Positions 11,567-24,212 of a stretch of DNA of 64,000 nt are shown here, in pieces. Under the pieces are notes generated by a model. The model saw only the letters and a list, made by a program, of their open reading frames with translations, was not told where the DNA came from and did no database searches. Source of the DNA: Thalassia testudinum. Taxonomy: Eukaryota > Streptophyta > Magnoliopsida > Alismatales > Hydrocharitaceae. The translations under genes were made by a program, and so were the position numbers. The stretch's first letter is position 1, and each line of letters starts with the position of its first letter. The stretch is taken from positions 40,703,001-40,767,000 of the forward strand of contig JAZHRO010000055.1 of the NCBI GenBank assembly GCA_037157565.1, given 5' to 3'.

Positions 11567-12860
11567 CTAGGCCTCACCTAGAGTTTTGCTAGCGTAGTAG
11601 ATGATAGAGGGCTTTATGTCGATCTTTTGACCCAAAATAGCCCCGATCGCGTAATCAGAAGTGTCGGTCATGATCTCAAATGGGGCTGTCCAGATCAGTG
11701 GTTGCAACACCGGAGCATAAGTGGCTGTCGTTTTAAGAAAATCAAATGCCTTGCAGCATGATTCATTGAAATCAAACGGTGTATCTTTGGCAAGAAGGTT
11801 ACTCAGAGGGCGAGCAACCTTAAAGAAGTCCTTGATGAACCTCCGACAGAATCCCACATGACCGAGAACTGAGCAAATTTGTTTGACAGATGTGGGAGGA
11901 AGTTTAGAAATAGCATCAACCTTAGCTTTGTCAACTTCAATTCCCCGTTCAGAGATTACATGACCCAAGACAATACGTTCCTGTGTCATGAAATGGCTCT
12001 TTTCCCAGCTAAGGACCAATCTTGTTTTGATGCATCTTTTAAGGATCAATTCGAGATTAGCCAGGAAAGATTCAAACGAGTCTCCGAAAATGGAGAAATC
12101 GTCCATGAAAAACTTCCATAAACTCTCCCACCATGTCAGAAAATATGGTCAGCATACACCTTTGAAAAGTCGTAGGTGCATTGCAAAGCTCGAATGAAAT
12201 TCTGCGGAAAGCAAAGGTTCCATAGGGATAGGTGAAAGTCATCTTTTCCTGATCCTCAGGATGGATAGGCACTTGATTGTATCCCGAGTAACCATCCAGG
12301 AAGCAGAAGTACTTTTGCCCAGCTAATCTTTCAAGGATCTGATCGATGAAGGGCAGAGGGAAATGATCCTTTTTGGTGGCTATGTTCAACTTCCTGTAAT
12401 CGATACAAACTCTCTAGGAGGAAGCTAAACTAGTTGTGACAGATTCTCCTTTCTTGTTAGTCACAATGGTAATCCCAACTTTCTTAGGAACAATTTGCAC
12501 GGGACTTACCCATGGACTACCCAAGATCAGATGGATGATTCCTGCATCGAGCCACTTAATTATTTCTTTCTTGATCACTTCTCGCATATTAGGTTTAATC
12601 TCCTCTACATCTGGCGAGAAGGTCGAAATCCATCTTCCATGAAAATTCTGTGATTGCTGTAAGATGGCTCAATCCTCCTTAGGTCATGGATGATCTAACC
12701 AATTGCCTCTTTATGTTCTTTTAAGATCTTGATCAGTTTTATCTCCGACTCCATAGTCAATTTAGAACTAATAATCACAGGGAGCGTCTTCTTAGGTCCT
12801 AAAAATTGATACTTCAAACTCTCAGGCAATGGTTTCAGTTCAAGCTAGGGTGGGTCTAAG
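11567..12860 (-). pseudogene. Athila 2 reverse transcriptase pseudogene
   Basis: RT blocks on the - strand: KKDHFPLPFIDQILERLAGQ (12375-12310), FCFLDGYSGYNQVPIHPEDQ (12300-12240), ISFELCNAPTTFQRCMLTIF (12210-12140; the usual MPFG is ISFE), then MDDFSIFGDSF in another frame (12106 onward). The frame changes within a T run just before the catalytic MDD (around 12104-12110), where EVF is followed by one T too many. Upstream, 12640-12440 carries WVSPVQIVPKKVG-type sequence with the same family-specific stretch as Athila 1. Beyond ~12660 the similarity is weak. Confidence 0.8.
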
Positions 12861-13089
12861 ATGGAAGGTAAGGAGGATGCCGATGAAGATTCATCAGGAC
12901 GATCGAGAGGAAGAGGTTGAAAGTGAACAAAATCAACAACCTCTTTAGATTGTAGCGAGTTTGCCATGGAGGGTTATGGGTTGGGTTCATTGGTGTAGGA
13001 AGAACACTTAATAGCAGATACAACCATACATGTCTCAATATTCAAATTATCTTTCTCGAGTTCCTCTATAAATCCATAATCTTCAAATT

Positions 13090-13720
13090 TATTAATTGCC
13101 TTGAAAATATCCAATTTTAGTTTCCGATCCCCAAAGGCGATTTCCATGCTACTGCTCTCACAGTTGATCCAGGAACGGATGCCCCATAAGGATGGGCGTG
13201 TTCCTCAAATTCTCAGGTACATCCATGTCAAGGACAAGGAAACCTACAGGAAAATAGAAGTCCTTAACCTTGACAATAACATCCTCAATAACACCTCTTG
13301 GATTTGTGACCGAACAGTCAGCTAACTATAGCATTACTGAGGTCGACCAAAGTTCACCTAATCCGAACTTCTCATAAAGAGAAGTCGGAATTAGGTTAAT
13401 GGATGCACCTAGATCCAAGAGTGACTGGTTAAACGTGTCATTTCCAATAATACATGAAATCAAAGGGGCACCTGGATCTCTCTTTTTCAGAGGAAGGTGA
13501 TGTAGGATAACAGAACTAGCTTGCTCAAAGAGTATCACCTTCCTTGGAACAGATTCCCTCGACTTATGCTTTTGGGTGCATAAATCCTTTAAGAATTTAG
13601 CATAAGCCGGTATGTGTTTGATAGCATCAGGGAGGGGGATATTGATTTGAACATTTTTGAATATATTCAAAAGTTCCTTATTACTACCAACATGCTTCTT
13701 CTTCTTGGTTTAATCAAGGC
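13090..13720 (-). pseudogene. Athila 2 aspartic protease region
   Basis: The 114-codon stretch 13670-13326 contains QASSVILHHLPLKKRDPGAP, ISCIIGNDTFNQSLLD and DLGASINLIPTSLYEKFG, with the catalytic Asp codon at 13413-13415. The second block (GVIEDVIVKVKDFYFPVGFLVLD) follows at about 13300-13210 in another frame. This layout matches Athila 1 closely, so the two elements are related families. Confidence 0.8.
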
Positions 13721-13740
13721 CTCAGGAAAAGGAATATGAG

Positions 13741-15576
13741 TCAGATCTTCGGAATCAGGTTCCTAAGCCTTGATTTCTTCTTCAGAGTTCTCCTTTCTTT
13801 CCTCAGGATCACCAGGATTTCTTGACTAGAGCAGGGTAGGTGTGGGTCCAGGGTTTGCCTTCCACTCCTCAAAGTAACGAAGTTGGTAGATGCATACAGG
13901 TTTGGGTCTTGGGGAGGGTTAGGAAAGATCGGAGGGGTTTGATTAGCCAAAAACCTTGGATTTAATGAAGAAGCAGAAAAGGAAGGACCCTACTCAACCA
14001 CATAACCATGTGCGTATGGGTCCCTCTGATTCTCGTACCCTTGGGCTTGATTGCCCGGATTCTGTATGTTGCGTAGGTTGGGTACGGGTTGAGATGGCAA
14101 AGATCCGGGCTAACAAGTATTAGCAATGAGCCCAGTTTGCAAGTTGTCCAGCGAGGGTTTCATTTGTTGCATGAGCTGGACCATAGATCCTTGCATCTCT
14201 ACCATCTGACGGTTCAAATCAACCTGCCCTTCTAGTTAACAAGCACTCCAAACTGACTGATTGACCTGATTTGGGGGTGGCTGAGTATAAACATGACCCT
14301 GACCCATTGGTCTTTGCGAAGCATAGTTGCTGGGTGGGAATTGGGTCTGCTGCCTCGGATTTTTCTAAGAGAAGTTAGGGTGGTTCCTCCAACCTAGATT
14401 ATAAACATTAGAATATGGGTTGGACCTAACGTTCTCCTGTACAGCATAGACATCCTCATGGGGCAAGGATGGAGAGAAAGAAAGAGATGGATCAAAGAAA
14501 CTAGGATCAAAGGCCCCAGTTTGGAACCCGTGGGGTTTCGAACAATGCTGGTTCACAGGTTGAGCCACATCCAGTTGATTCACAAACTCCAATCCAGAAG
14601 GAGCTCGCGAAGAATGGAATCCTGAATTCTGGGATTGAGTGGATCGAGAATTGTTTGCAAAGTTTCCAGCCATCCACTCCTCCATCGTTTTGGTAACCAA
14701 GTCCACCTTATCTAATTTATTACAAATTAGCTCCATATCGAATGAATGAGAGTCATGGACCTCATTAACATTCAATCTGGGTTGTTGGGACTAGTTAAAT
14801 GTATCCATGGAGGCATGATTGATTGAATTTTCACTCATGTCCTCAAACAAATCATGTGCACTATCGACATCTTTGTTGAGGAAATTGCCTCTGCAATAAG
14901 CGTCCACGTGATTTCTAAGTTGCTCAGTCAACTCATATTAAAAGATCTGCATGAATTACCTTTTTGGCACCTCGTGGTGTGGACACTTCCGCAATAAGTC
15001 CTGGAATCGCACCCAGGCAACATGAAACTGCTCCCCCAGCCGCTGGGCGAAAGTAGTAATCGCCTGCCTCAGTGCATTGGTACGCCCGACTAGAAAGAAT
15101 TTCTTTAAGAAAGCCAATTTAAGATCGTTCCAAGTTACTATCGACCTTCCTATGGTCCTGTACCAATGAGCAGCCTTATCCCTAAGAGAGTGGGGAAAGA
15201 GCCTCATGATCATTTGCTCTTCATTCATGTTTCGTGCTTTGGTGGTCTGGACCAAAGTGGTCAAGTCCTCCAAATAATGAAACAGGTCTTCAGAGCCAAG
15301 CCCATGAAAATGTTTGATCAGGCTTAACCCTGGAGCTTGATTTCTACATCTCCGGTAGGAATCTGGACAGCGGGACATTACCCGTAATTTAAAGGATCAT
15401 AAAAATCCTTCAAGGGTTGAGCACCTTGCATTCTCTGGAGCCATTCTTGCATTCTCTACATTTGTTCCAGCTACCTTTGAAACATCTCTTGTTGATTCTG
15501 AGGCAAAGGAGGTTGTTGATCAGCAATGGGATCAATTTGGCCAAAATTCAATCTACACCTCCTAGAATGATCTAAT
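13741..15576 (-). pseudogene. Athila 2 gag pseudogene, 5' end cut by the CACTA insertion
   Basis: The capsid-like block is at 15378-14956: GLGSEDLFHYLEDLTTLVQT, MRLFPHSLRDKAAHWYRTI, LAFLKKFFLVGRTNALRQAI and FHVAWVRFQDLLRKCPHHEV. Low-complexity and linker sequence follow (14775-14365 and 13950-13741, the latter with LYASTNFVTLRSGRQT, the pre-protease motif). Frames are separated by stops. The N-terminal sequence runs to 15576 and stops exactly at the CACTA terminus, so that insertion lies close to the start of gag. Confidence 0.75.
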
Positions 15577-15595
15577 CACTACAATATATTATAAC
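15577..15595 (+). repeat. CACTA left terminal inverted repeat
   Basis: CACTAC followed by an A/T-rich stretch. It pairs with the right terminus as CACTAC(A/T)A with looser A-rich similarity beyond, as in plant CACTA elements. Confidence 0.85.
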
Positions 15596-16125
15596 TGACG
15601 GAAAATCTACTATAACTGACAGCAATAAGCGACACCATTAGTACCGTCGCTGTTTAGATTTGCCATCAGTTACAAGGATAATCCAACATGGAAATAATGT
15701 ATGACCATTAGACAAATTAAAGTTTTCGACGTTGTTTCATAACCGATGGCAATTAGTTATGTTGTCGGTTATCTAAAAATCGATGGTATACGTAAGTCAC
15801 TTCTTCACGCATTTACACACCCTTTTTGTTTTTACCCCGTCGTTTAAGTCAGTTTATCGTCGCTTATCTAACCGACAGTAAAAATATTATTACCGTCACT
15901 TATATTTATCACCAACGGCATAAACCTACGTTTTGATTTACCTTGCTATGATTTTTGATGTTGGTTATTTAAATAAACGACAGCAAAAATTTTATTACCG
16001 TCGCTTATATGCTGTCGCATATTTAAGTGAGCGACGATATATATGTGACGGTAAATATTTTTGTCGTCGCCTATTTGAATAAGCGACGGCAAATGTATGG
16101 GTATTTTTTTGTTGTTACCGACGGA
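15590..16125. repeat. CACTA left subterminal repeats
   Basis: Many short copies of TACCGTCGCTTAT and its reverse complement ATAAGCGACGG(T/C)A, for example near 15622, 15850, 15885, 15995, 16045 and 16080, some arranged head to head with AT-rich spacers. In En/Spm such motifs bind the TnpA protein. The specific protein partner here is inferred. Confidence 0.75.
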
Positions 16126-16327
16126 TGGAAACTAACTACTAAATGTACTTAAAAGTCATGCTTTTATAGAAAAACAAGTAATGCAAATGAATGGAAATTT
16201 ATATTTCATTAATATAAAATGTAGTACATTAAAAGTTTGAAAAGGAAATATTTACATAAGAAAAGAAAATGGATAAAAATCAAAATGCAGCTGCCCCAAT
16301 GCCACCTCCACCACCCACAGAGTCGTC
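16126..16327. other. CACTA non-coding stretch
   Basis: AT-rich sequence between the left subterminal repeats and the last exon of the TnpA-like gene; probably its 3' untranslated and terminator region. Confidence 0.5.
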
Positions 16328-16697
16328 TCATCTGTAGCTGCTAGGATTCATAGAAGATGGATACTTTGACTGACCCTTATTCTGAATAAGGGCTATAAGT
16401 TGCTGAAGCTTATCATCCATCGCATTCATCTTGTTCTTCATCTCTACCTCTCTCTTCTCCCTCTCCTCATCTCGTCTCTGTAGTGTGTCAATCTTTTGAT
16501 GCAACTGATCGACAACACTAGATGAGATGACACCTTTCCTCCTATACCAGGTCGATAACGAGTATGCCCTCCCTACACTACGAACGAAACCACCGTGGTC
16601 CAGCAGCATCACTGTCCTAAATGCCTCCTCTGGTTCCAAAGGCTGTTGGATGCTGTTAGAGGTCTCGTTAACGACAGAATGTACTAATTGTACCATT

Positions 16698-19404
16698 TGT
16701 TATAAGGGTTAGATCAAGGTATTTTAAAAGATGTGTTCGTTGTAGTAATAATTCCTCAAAAATAACTCAAATAATAGATAAAATTTATAGCTCGAATGTA
16801 TGGGATCAAGTATTGCATTCACGTGCTAATCTCAACATATAATATAAATGAGCACAAGAAATTACTCAAAATCTAGTCTGCAATGTTTGGGGTGAGTATA
16901 TGAAGAGTAAAAAGTATTCTAGATAAAATAATGGTAATTTAAATCACCAATTATTAGTCTAACACATATAGCAATTACTCAAATATAATCAAATGAGGGA
17001 ACAGATAATCAGACGTCTTAAAAGATGTTGCTACAGTGCTCCTCTTTGATTTTTCTTCTACTGTTGTTCTTTGCCTTTCTCTTGTTCTTCTATTCTACCT
17101 TTAGTTCTTTTCCTTGGCTTCTCTTTCTCTTCGTGCACAGGCCCTCTTCCTTCTCCTTTCTTTCTTCCTTAGCTTCTCTGCCTTGCCTTTTCTTTCCTTC
17201 TTTCCTTGGCTCTGTCTCTTATGACAAGGGGGCACCTTATGAAATTGGCTAAGTGTTAGCCAATGTGCAACAGAGCAAAACCCCCCTACCCCTCACTCTC
17301 TCTCATTTCTCTGTCTGGGTTTCCACCACTTTCTCGCCTTCACAAGGCCATGCACAGTATCTGGTTATCGGGTAATTGGGGGATACGCGCACCCGAGTCC
17401 AGGGTCACCGGTGTGGTGTAGTGATCGACGAGTGAGTACAGGGTTAGGCGGGTCGGGTTGTGTGCGGGTGACGATGGCGACCTCACCCCCAGTGTTCTTG
17501 AGGCATAAGCCACAAGCACAAATTCAATATATGCGTGCTCTTTAGTTTAGAATCCCACAATGTGGGACTATCCCCACTAGGTTCTTCTGCGTGCGTTAGC
17601 TGCTGTGAGCTCTTCGTTAAATTGATGTATGGCAGCGGCTGGAGCTTCCAATTGGGGACTTGGAATGAGACCTGAAACCAATCCACGCTGCATAGGGGTT
17701 TGACCTGAAACTTTTACGGCTTGGAACTCGAAGAACACGGTGGTGTTCTGGGAACGTGGTGGCGACGGCGAAGAAACGACGAACACCTGAAATGAGAAGC
17801 ACGGCCTCTTAGCCCAATTAAACAAGTTCACAAGTATCACCGGAGGGTGTGGAGTGCATTGGTGGTGGTTGTGTGGTGGCCGGACGGTGAAGGAGTTGGG
17901 CAGAGAACAGTGGGTTGGTCGACAGGTGACTAGGGTGGTCGAGCGGCCCAATAGAGTTAGGGCTCTTGGTCATGGGCACACGGCGGAAGTTATGGTCTTG
18001 TTAGCGAGGGGGATGGAGATGTGTAGCGGATGGAAACCCTCACTGGAGTGGTCGCCGGAGATGGAGGAGATGAGGGTGAACGGCGATAGCGGAGGTCGAA
18101 TTGAATGATAGATGAAAGGAAGAGAAAGGAGAGGGGGAGAGGGACCTAACTAACTAAACTAACCGAACAAAAGGGGTAGGAGGACGACATCGGTGTTGGT
18201 AGGCCAGCACTGGGGAAGAGAGGTTCTCCGGTGGGGGAAGATGAGGAAGAATGAGAAGGAACGACCCTGGCTTTGGCACACCAGGCGTGGATGAAGGAGA
18301 CGAAGATATTGGCACTCCCAAGTTAGCGGTTGGGAGGCCAGAGATGATGGAGGAAGAGGCTCACCAGAGCTAAGGCAGAGCAGGGATGGAGGTGGAGTTT
18401 TGAAGAGGGTTTTGGCCCCAAACCTTGTTGAGGAGAACAAGTAGGCCATAGGGATCCTTATATAAGCCTTAGGGAGAAGTTAGAGCTTGGAAGCCAAGCT
18501 TCCAAGCTTGGAAGGCTTGCTGGAGTTGGAAACCCAACTCTTTGAAGGATTCGCATGAGGATTTGGGCTCAAATCAAAGCCCAACGCGTGGCTCAAATTG
18601 TAGATCTTCTTAGGAATCTCCCTTCCAATTTTGGAAGGGATTGAGCGAGAAATCAGGGAGATCTTCCTATTTGAATGTCATCGGAGTAGGATTTAGGAAA
18701 CTGCAAGCAGTGGGGACCTATTTGTGAAGAATAAGATGAAGTTAGGGGGGTAAACATAAATACTTTCAAAAGCTAGGGTACGGGTGTGAGAGAAAGAATC
18801 AAACTAGACTGAATTGTAAACTAAGTCAAGATGATCTCAGATTGGAACCAACTTTTGGTACAAACCTAATTTGGACCCAAGGAATCTGATGGTAAAGTCA
18901 TATTTTGGTTTTGACCAAGTTTTACTGGGTAAATTGCGTAGTTACCCAAATTTGGGCAACTATCTGTCTGAGACTCTGTTTTAGTCAGATTGGGTTCCAA
19001 TGGTCAAATCAAGCATACCAAACCCTAGAGAATATTTTTCTATGATTTTTGAAGGGTTTAGGTGAATTTTATCTTGACTAAAACCTCAGTAGATTAAGCA
19101 GGTCTATTTTTAGGATTCCAGATGTCATTTAATTCTTGAAATGTGTGAAAACCCATTTCTATCTGCATGGACCTACTTATTAGACAATTAAGATCATTTG
19201 ACATTTAATTAACCCTTAAGAAATCCCGTGATTGCTCTGCAATTCAGATATGCTGTTAAAACTGCATTTTTACCCCTATTTTACTATATTTCCCTTAGAA
19301 TGGATTTGTAATGAATTATGGTCCTCTGGCTTTTATGTAGGAGCATTTAATCGTTGATTATGACTAATTAAAGTTACATATGGCTGATGATGACGTTATC
19401 ATCA
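16698..19404 (-). repeat. Solo LTR, family A copy 1, inside the CACTA element
   Basis: 2707 bases with TG...CA ends (TGTTATAAGG...TTATCATCA) and an exact 5-bp target duplication CCATT (16693-16697 and 19405-19409). Deleting it and one duplication restores CACTA sequence. No internal retrotransposon sequence is present, so it is a solo LTR. Orientation is -: the TATA box is at 18456 and the end near 16740 (GTTGTAGTA) matches the 3' end of the Athila 2 LTR. Short open frames in it (17025-18449) are not conserved in copy 2 and are not genes. Confidence 0.88.
18456..18465 (-). promoter_or_regulatory. TATA box of solo LTR A copy 1
   Basis: On the - strand reads TTATATAAGG. A perfect 9-bp inverted repeat with a 3-bp loop (18486-18506) lies 21-41 bases upstream of it. 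Confidence 0.6.
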
Positions 19405-19409
19405 CCATT

Positions 19410-19500
19410 TGATCCTAAATGTATTAAAAAATATTATTGTAATTTATATATACAAAGTTATAAATTTTTTGAGTTTAGGAAGCTTACGTGTTTCTCTTGG
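19410..19500. other. CACTA intron-like sequence right of the solo LTR
   Basis: AT-rich; the - strand reading ends in a TTTAG acceptor-like site just before the last exon of the TnpA-like gene. Confidence 0.4.
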
Positions 19501-21018
19501 TATGACTTATAAATCTACTTACGAGCACCCCTAGCTGCTCGCTTACTGTGGGTGACCTCGTAGATTTCCATCCTCGTCATTCCCATCCCATCATGTGCAG
19601 TAGACTGAAAAAATAAAAACGATACAATGAAGTTCAAATAAATTAAAAATTAAGTAATATTTAATTGAAAAGTAATTTTAATACTTGCATAACGGCTCCT
19701 GACTGTCTCGATGCTCCTTCGACCCAAACAATGGGTCTGTGGTGGAGCTTTAGCCCTATTGGTTTTATTTCTTTTTGCTTGCTCCTGTAGATATACATAA
19801 TAATATTTTTTATGAATTTAAGATATATGAAATTAATAGAACAATTTCTAATCGTTTACTAACCTCCGTCTTTGGATTCATCCAATACTCACATGCCTTC
19901 TTCCAATCATCAGGCATGACATCAGGAGGAGCTTCACCCATTACCTCTTCGGGTGAACTCTTGTTCAAGAACCACTAAATACCAAATATAAATTGTTAGA
20001 AATAATATAATAAATTATGTATATAATAAAAATGAAAACGTTTAAAAATTCTTACGTTCCTCTTGGTCTCCATCCTCAAATCCCTGTGGATTTTGGTGGT
20101 GTGTTTAAGGATATATCATGAGGCATTGGGGTCATCACCCCAATCGTAACTTTGCTACATTAATTTTAAAAATATATATGTCAATGTTACTTTAAAATAA
20201 ATTTAAGATAAAATTATAAAAGAAATAACTTTTGTAAATAAAATTACCTCTAACTGATGGATGAACTGCCTCTTTAGTTCAGCAAGCACCTTCCTCCAGT
20301 CGAAGTAGGAAATGAGCACAATGGATTTAACAATTGTGCCCACTCGACTGATAAAGCCTGGGTAATCCTCTGCCTCCCCTATAGATCGGAGCCTAATTGT
20401 TAATCTCACGCCTTTGGGGATACGCTGGAGGTCTAGATTTTTTATCTTCCCCCACCCTCTTCTTAATCTACTTGCGTAAACATTAATCATATTCATTATA
20501 TATTTATGAAGGAATATAATTTACTTCTTAAAGGGATATGATTTCTTAAATAAACCTACGCCTGCCGATGAATGGTCGACATGAACTTGGGATGTACTCC
20601 CCACCTACTCATCTTGCATCTCCTCGCCCTCCTTCTCTCCCTCCTCCTCCCCCTCAACATCATCTGATCCTCCATAATCTGGATCATCCTCTACTTGTTC
20701 TGGGAAGGTCTGAGCAATCTCTTTCCCTTTTCCCTCCCCCCGCCTATAGTAAACGTGCCATCTCCCCGGGTCGTACGAAACGTAACTGGGGGGGTGGCTG
20801 AGCCTGCTATGGGGGGGAGTGGTGTAGAGGGCTGTGTCTCAGGAGAACCCTTTCTTATGGGTTTTTTCTTAAATAACTTCATCTGTAACAAATAAAAAAT
20901 GCATAATTAATATAGTTAAAAATCATTAATATATAAATCATTAATGAAAAAAGTTTACCAAACGTAAAAAAATTCATTTAAACAGAAATAAAACAAAGCA
21001 AAGAAATTGTTACTAACC

Positions 21019-24000
21019 TTAAACATCAACATCTATTGCAAATAAATGACCTTCTGTTAATTCTTGATATGCTTCAAATTATGCATTAAAATGGTTGCAC
21101 GATACTATTCTTATGGGTATAACACATCCCCTTTGGCAATTATCACGAACATAAAAAACTTGTGCCACTTAATATGCCAATGTAAATGATTCATCAGATT
21201 GAAGAATTTGACGATTAGGATTTAAACTCAAGAAATTGTGTTTCTTATCAATTTTGAAATCGGTGTCCTCTTTAAAAATATCAAACCAATGACATTTAAA
21301 TAGGACAACTTTACAATCATATCTGAAGCTAATCTCCACAATTTTTTTGATTTTACCATAGTATCCATCTGGACCGGTAGAAAGATCTAAATCAACAACA
21401 ACTCTGACCTGTTGTGTAACCTTCCTATCATCAATTTCTTTTATTCTGAATCTAAACCCATTTATTATATACCTAGAGTGGTAATGTGCATAATGTAATG
21501 GTGAATTAGCAATTACATCAAAATCTAGTACCCAACGTGGGTCCTTATCCTCTTTCAATTGATGAACTTGATCTTTAAACCAATCTAAGAAGCCAAATTT
21601 GTTTGTACTAAAAAGAGGTAATTGTTCGAATTCCTCATAAAATTGATCAATTTCAGGAATTTATTTTAAAATAGATGCATGTAATGCCTTACATTTTCTA
21701 AAATAGCCTTATACCTTGTATGAAGAATCGATCTTTCTCTGATATCAAAAATTGACAAACATTCTTCATCATTGTCATTGTATTTCCCCTCATAATTCCT
21801 TTGAAATTTATTAAAGCGGTTGTCTGTTTCATTCATGTACATGGACGTAAAATTAATACACTCCTCCATGAGATAGCCTTCTACAATTGATCCTTCCGGC
21901 TTTACCTTGTTCAACACATAATCTTTAAGCTTTTTCAAAAACCTCTCCACAAGATACATCCATCTGAATTGTATGGTCCACCTATTCTCATTTCATTTGC
22001 AAGATGCAGCGTGAGATGAACCATTACATCGAAGAAGGCTGGGGGAAGAATCTGTTCCATTTTACAAAGAGTAATGACTATTTGTTTATCCCAGTTCCAA
22101 TGTATCATTCTGTAGTGTCTTCAAACAAACAGCTTTGAAAAACCTACTTATCTCTATGAATGAATCAACAACTAGCTCTGGCAGTATTCCCCGTATCGCT
22201 AGTGGAAACAATACTTGCATATATACATGTGAGTCATGACTTTTCAAGCCAAATATCTTTTTCTGCGCTTCATTCACACAACGAGAAAGCTGCGAGGAAA
22301 ATCTATTTGACACCCGAATTTCCTCTAAGAAGGAGAGTAGTCTACTCTTCTGGTCTTGATTCAAGCTGTAAATAGCAGGTGGGAAGTAGTCATCATCCTC
22401 ATGAATATGTAGCTCCGGATGTATCCCCAAAGTCTTCATGTCTTTTCTTGTTTTCACCATGCCCTATAGATCATCGGTAAAATTTAATATGTTTAAGATG
22501 TTATCCATCACATTCTTCTTGATGTGCATAACATCTAAATTATGATGTATTCTAAGATTTTTCCAGTATGGCAGCTCTAAAGAAAAAATGCTTTTCTTTC
22601 GAAATTCAGAATTCCTCGAGGCCGTCTGGTCTTATTTGAATGGTCGACCCAACCGTATCTCACCCATTTCTTGTAATCTCTCCATTATAACTTGACCCGG
22701 CAACCTGATAGAATCAATACTAAGTTTATGTTTTGGATTTTTCTTTAAATACAGACACATCCTGCCATCAAATTTACTCCTGAACTATGACATTCTCCAT
22801 CTATGTTCAATAGGTAGAAATCTGCGATGTCCTAAGTAACAGAATTTCTTACTTTCCAGCAGTTGTAGGTGATGGGTGTCTTCCATACAAGCTGGGCAAG
22901 CAAGCTTTCCTTTAGTGCACTAACCTGACAAATTTCCGTATGCCAGAAAGTTGTTTATGGTCCACAACAATGCTGCATGCATATTGTAAAATTCCCTCTT
23001 TTCTGCATCATACGTCTTCAAGCCGGTGAACCACAACTATTTCAATTCATCGATTAATGGCTAGAAATAAACATCTATTGCATTTCCTAGTTGTTTTGGA
23101 TAGGGGATTAATAGGGTTAGCATCATGAATGCCAATCCTCATACACAACCAGGGAGGTAAGTTATAAGTGACCATTACCACTGCCCATATAGAGTACGAC
23201 GGGTACATACTCTTAAATGGATTGAATCATCGCTTGCAAGACCCAACCGCACGTTCCTTGCTTTTGAAGTGAATGAGTTGTTTCTTTCGTCAAATCTCTT
23301 CAACTCCTCTGAATCAGTAGGACAATGTATTTCTCCATCTTGAGATTTACAATCTTGATGCCATGTCATCCACCGTGCAGTTTTAGTTGATATAAAAAGG
23401 CATTGAAGCCTAGGTGTCAGTGGGAAGTAACGAAGAATCTTCTGAGGTTGTTTCCTCTTGCTTTCATTTTGACCTTCCTTATATCTTTGAAGTCCACATT
23501 CGGGACAGTTACTCAAGTTTGCAAATTCATTTCTGAAAAGAATGCAGTCATTGGGACATGCATCGATCTTCTAATAGTCCAAACCAAGCTTATGAATATG
23601 TTTCCTTGCCTCATACCATGAAGTCGGAAAACCATTAGGGTTATTCAACAGCTCAGCAATAAACTGAAGTATTTCTGACATGAATTTAGCGCTAGCTCTA
23701 TTCATAACCTTCAGTTGAAACATCTTCAACAAAAACAACTTAAACATTTTCGTAACATTAGGAGAAAGAGGATCCTTAGCCACCTTAACAACATCATAGA
23801 ACAGATCACGACTGAATGGATCTTCCCCATTTGTATTTATATCCTTTCCTATTCTCATCTCATTCAACATGTCTTGTGTTTCTTCACCTCCGCTATCACT
23901 AATTTCCTTGTCGATTTCTTCGTCAATAGTGTTCTCATTGTTTATGACTTTCTCAGTCAACTCCTCTCCATGAGCTACCCAAGTAGTGTAATGCTGCCAC

Positions 24001-24212
24001 CACCCATTACAAATGCAGTGCTCGAGCACAATATTACGATCATGCAATGAACCATTCAAACATCTTCTACATGGGAAAAAGATACTCTCAAATTGACCTC
24101 CTCGCCTGAATATCTTCCTATCGTCATCAAAGGCCCAATCTAGGAATGAAATTACTCCATCCTTTCATCTGGTGTAATCTGAACCCCGCAATCCAATTCA
24201 AGATTTATCCAT
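21019..24212 (-). pseudogene. CACTA transposase, TNP2 type (Transposase_21), broken
   Basis: The start is the ATG at 24212 (MDKS). The transposase-associated domain follows (24200-23960: FPCRRC, then HDRNIVLEHCICNGWWQHYT). The Transposase_21 core is at about 23520-22600: CPECGLQRYK, ILRYFPLTPRLQ.LF.S, TARWMTWH and ARNVRLGLASD. A DUF4218-like region (22500-21680) holds FGLKSHDSHVYMQVLFPLAIRGILPELV and RFLKKLKDYVLNKVKPEGSI. The C-terminus is DUF4216-like (21560-21019: DPRWVLDFDV, NPNRQILQSDESF, VFYVRD), ending at a stop at 21019-21021. In-frame stops occur right after MDKS, 33 bases later, and at many later points. An intact enzyme would cut at the CACTA ends in the nucleus. Confidence 0.88.

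Larger units (their letters stand above)
16328..20886 (-). pseudogene. CACTA second gene, Transposase_24/TnpA-like, split by a solo LTR
   Basis: Exon-like pieces read leftward: 20880-20570 (Pro/Ser/Gly-rich N-terminus), 20500-20240 (LTIRLRSIGEAEDYPGFISR, VGTIVKSIV, DWRKVLAELK), 19970-19860 (DDWKKACEYWMNPKTE), 19800-19685 (basic, KANRAK-like), 19605-19500 (MEIYEVTHSKRAARGAR) and 16696-16328, a charged coiled-coil end (DEEREKREVEMKNKMNAMDD). This order matches plant proteins of the Transposase_24 family encoded beside TNP2 in CACTA elements; they are thought to bind subterminal repeats. The LTR at 16698-19404 sits a few bases inside the last exon. Splice sites are only partly clear. Confidence 0.65.
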
